Shown: piece by piece, positions 32,291-32,386 of the stretch
Layout of the letters: each line of letters starts with the position of its first letter
Position numbering within the stretch: position 1 is the stretch's first letter
Assembly (NCBI RefSeq): GCF_017433805.1
Contig: NZ_JAFRGN010000051.1
Location: forward strand, 1 to 32,386
Origin: Butyrivibrio sp.
GTDB taxonomy: Bacteria; Bacillota; Clostridia; Lachnospirales; Lachnospiraceae
DNA: 32,386 nt
Reading direction: 5' to 3'
Notes under the pieces: model-generated
What the model saw: the letters and a program-made list of their open reading frames with translations, nothing else
Told to the model about the DNA's origin: nothing
The model's database searches: none
Made by a program: the position numbers and the translations under genes

Positions 32291-32386
32291 TTATTCTACT
32301 GTAACAACCTTAGCAAGGTTACGTGGCTTATCAACATCGTAGCCCTTAGCAGAAGATGTGTAGTAAGCAATGAGCTGCATAACAAC
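32291..32386 (-). CDS. glmS: C-terminus of glucosamine-fructose-6-phosphate aminotransferase
   Basis: Only the last 31 residues and the TAA stop (32293-32291) lie in the window. The fragment reads [28 protein letters not shown]. The ending DxDxPRNLAKxVTVE is diagnostic for GlmS, which makes glucosamine-6-phosphate from fructose-6-phosphate and glutamine at the entry to peptidoglycan precursor synthesis. The conserved Lys of the C-terminal tail that contributes to the isomerase site is present (LAK). The gene continues beyond the window, so the glmS ribozyme, if any, is not visible. Confidence 0.93.
   Translation of the reverse strand, partial: VVMQLIAYYTSSAKGYDVDKPRNLAKVVTVE

Noticed and set aside
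1-32386. CRISPR arrays, prophage, plasmid or insertion-sequence genes
   Set aside because: No regularly spaced direct repeats, integrase, transposase, capsid or replication-initiator genes were seen. TraX here is a chromosomal family member without other conjugation genes.

Overview
The window looks like chromosomal core DNA of a low-to-moderate GC anaerobic Firmicute, most likely family Lachnospiraceae (Butyrivibrio or Pseudobutyrivibrio type). The basis is the gene content: a FeoA-FeoB fusion, a clostridial-type ThyA, DUF4364 and DUF5722 proteins, a response regulator with a SARP-like output domain, and ferredoxin-type DUF362. Strong AGGAGG-type ribosome sites and several GTG/TTG starts agree. 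The genus is inference.

Layout. 1-700: end of an unrecognised gene, a shared terminator, and a flavodoxin on the minus strand. 961-3771: trkA-trkH potassium uptake operon behind a clear sigma-A promoter. 3915-4505: small exported unknown protein with its own promoter and terminator. 4552-5249: large non-coding palindromic element (copy A). 5251-7251, minus: a DUF3048 lipoprotein followed by a TraX-family membrane protein. 7487-9853: feoAB ferrous iron transporter. 9910-13874: beta-CASP metallo-hydrolase, thyA, folA and a diacylglycerol-kinase-like lipid kinase, apparently one operon. 14006-18456: DUF362/ferredoxin protein, LRR protein, radical SAM protein and MATE exporter, tightly packed. 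18511-23516: rarA (mgsA), a membrane-anchored DUF5722 glycosidase-like protein, malic enzyme and a DUF4364 regulator. 23677-24282: small lipoprotein. 24343-25063: second copy (B) of the palindromic element, inverted relative to A. 25171-27278: a LytS-like sensor kinase and its response regulator. 27422-27535: a 37-residue Met-rich hydrophobic peptide gene. 27619-27691, minus: tRNA-Thr(GGT). 27878-31465: a heterodimeric ABC exporter. 31584-32243: a PilZ protein. 32291 to the end, minus: the C-terminus of glmS.

How the genes work together. ThyA and FolA form the classical thymidylate cycle, in which ThyA produces dihydrofolate and FolA recycles it. TrkA gates TrkH. FeoA regulates FeoB in cis because they are fused. 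The two ABC half-transporters have complementary degenerate motifs and should form one heterodimer with one active and one degenerate ATP site. The sensor kinase and response regulator form a co-transcribed pair.

The most unusual structure is the pair of ~700-bp palindromic elements. Each is made of two diverged inverted arms (types I and II) around a central hairpin, with one lateral hairpin in each arm. The two copies are highly similar arm by arm. At three or more sites the paired bases in both arms have changed together, so pairing is kept. I do not recognise this element as a known family.
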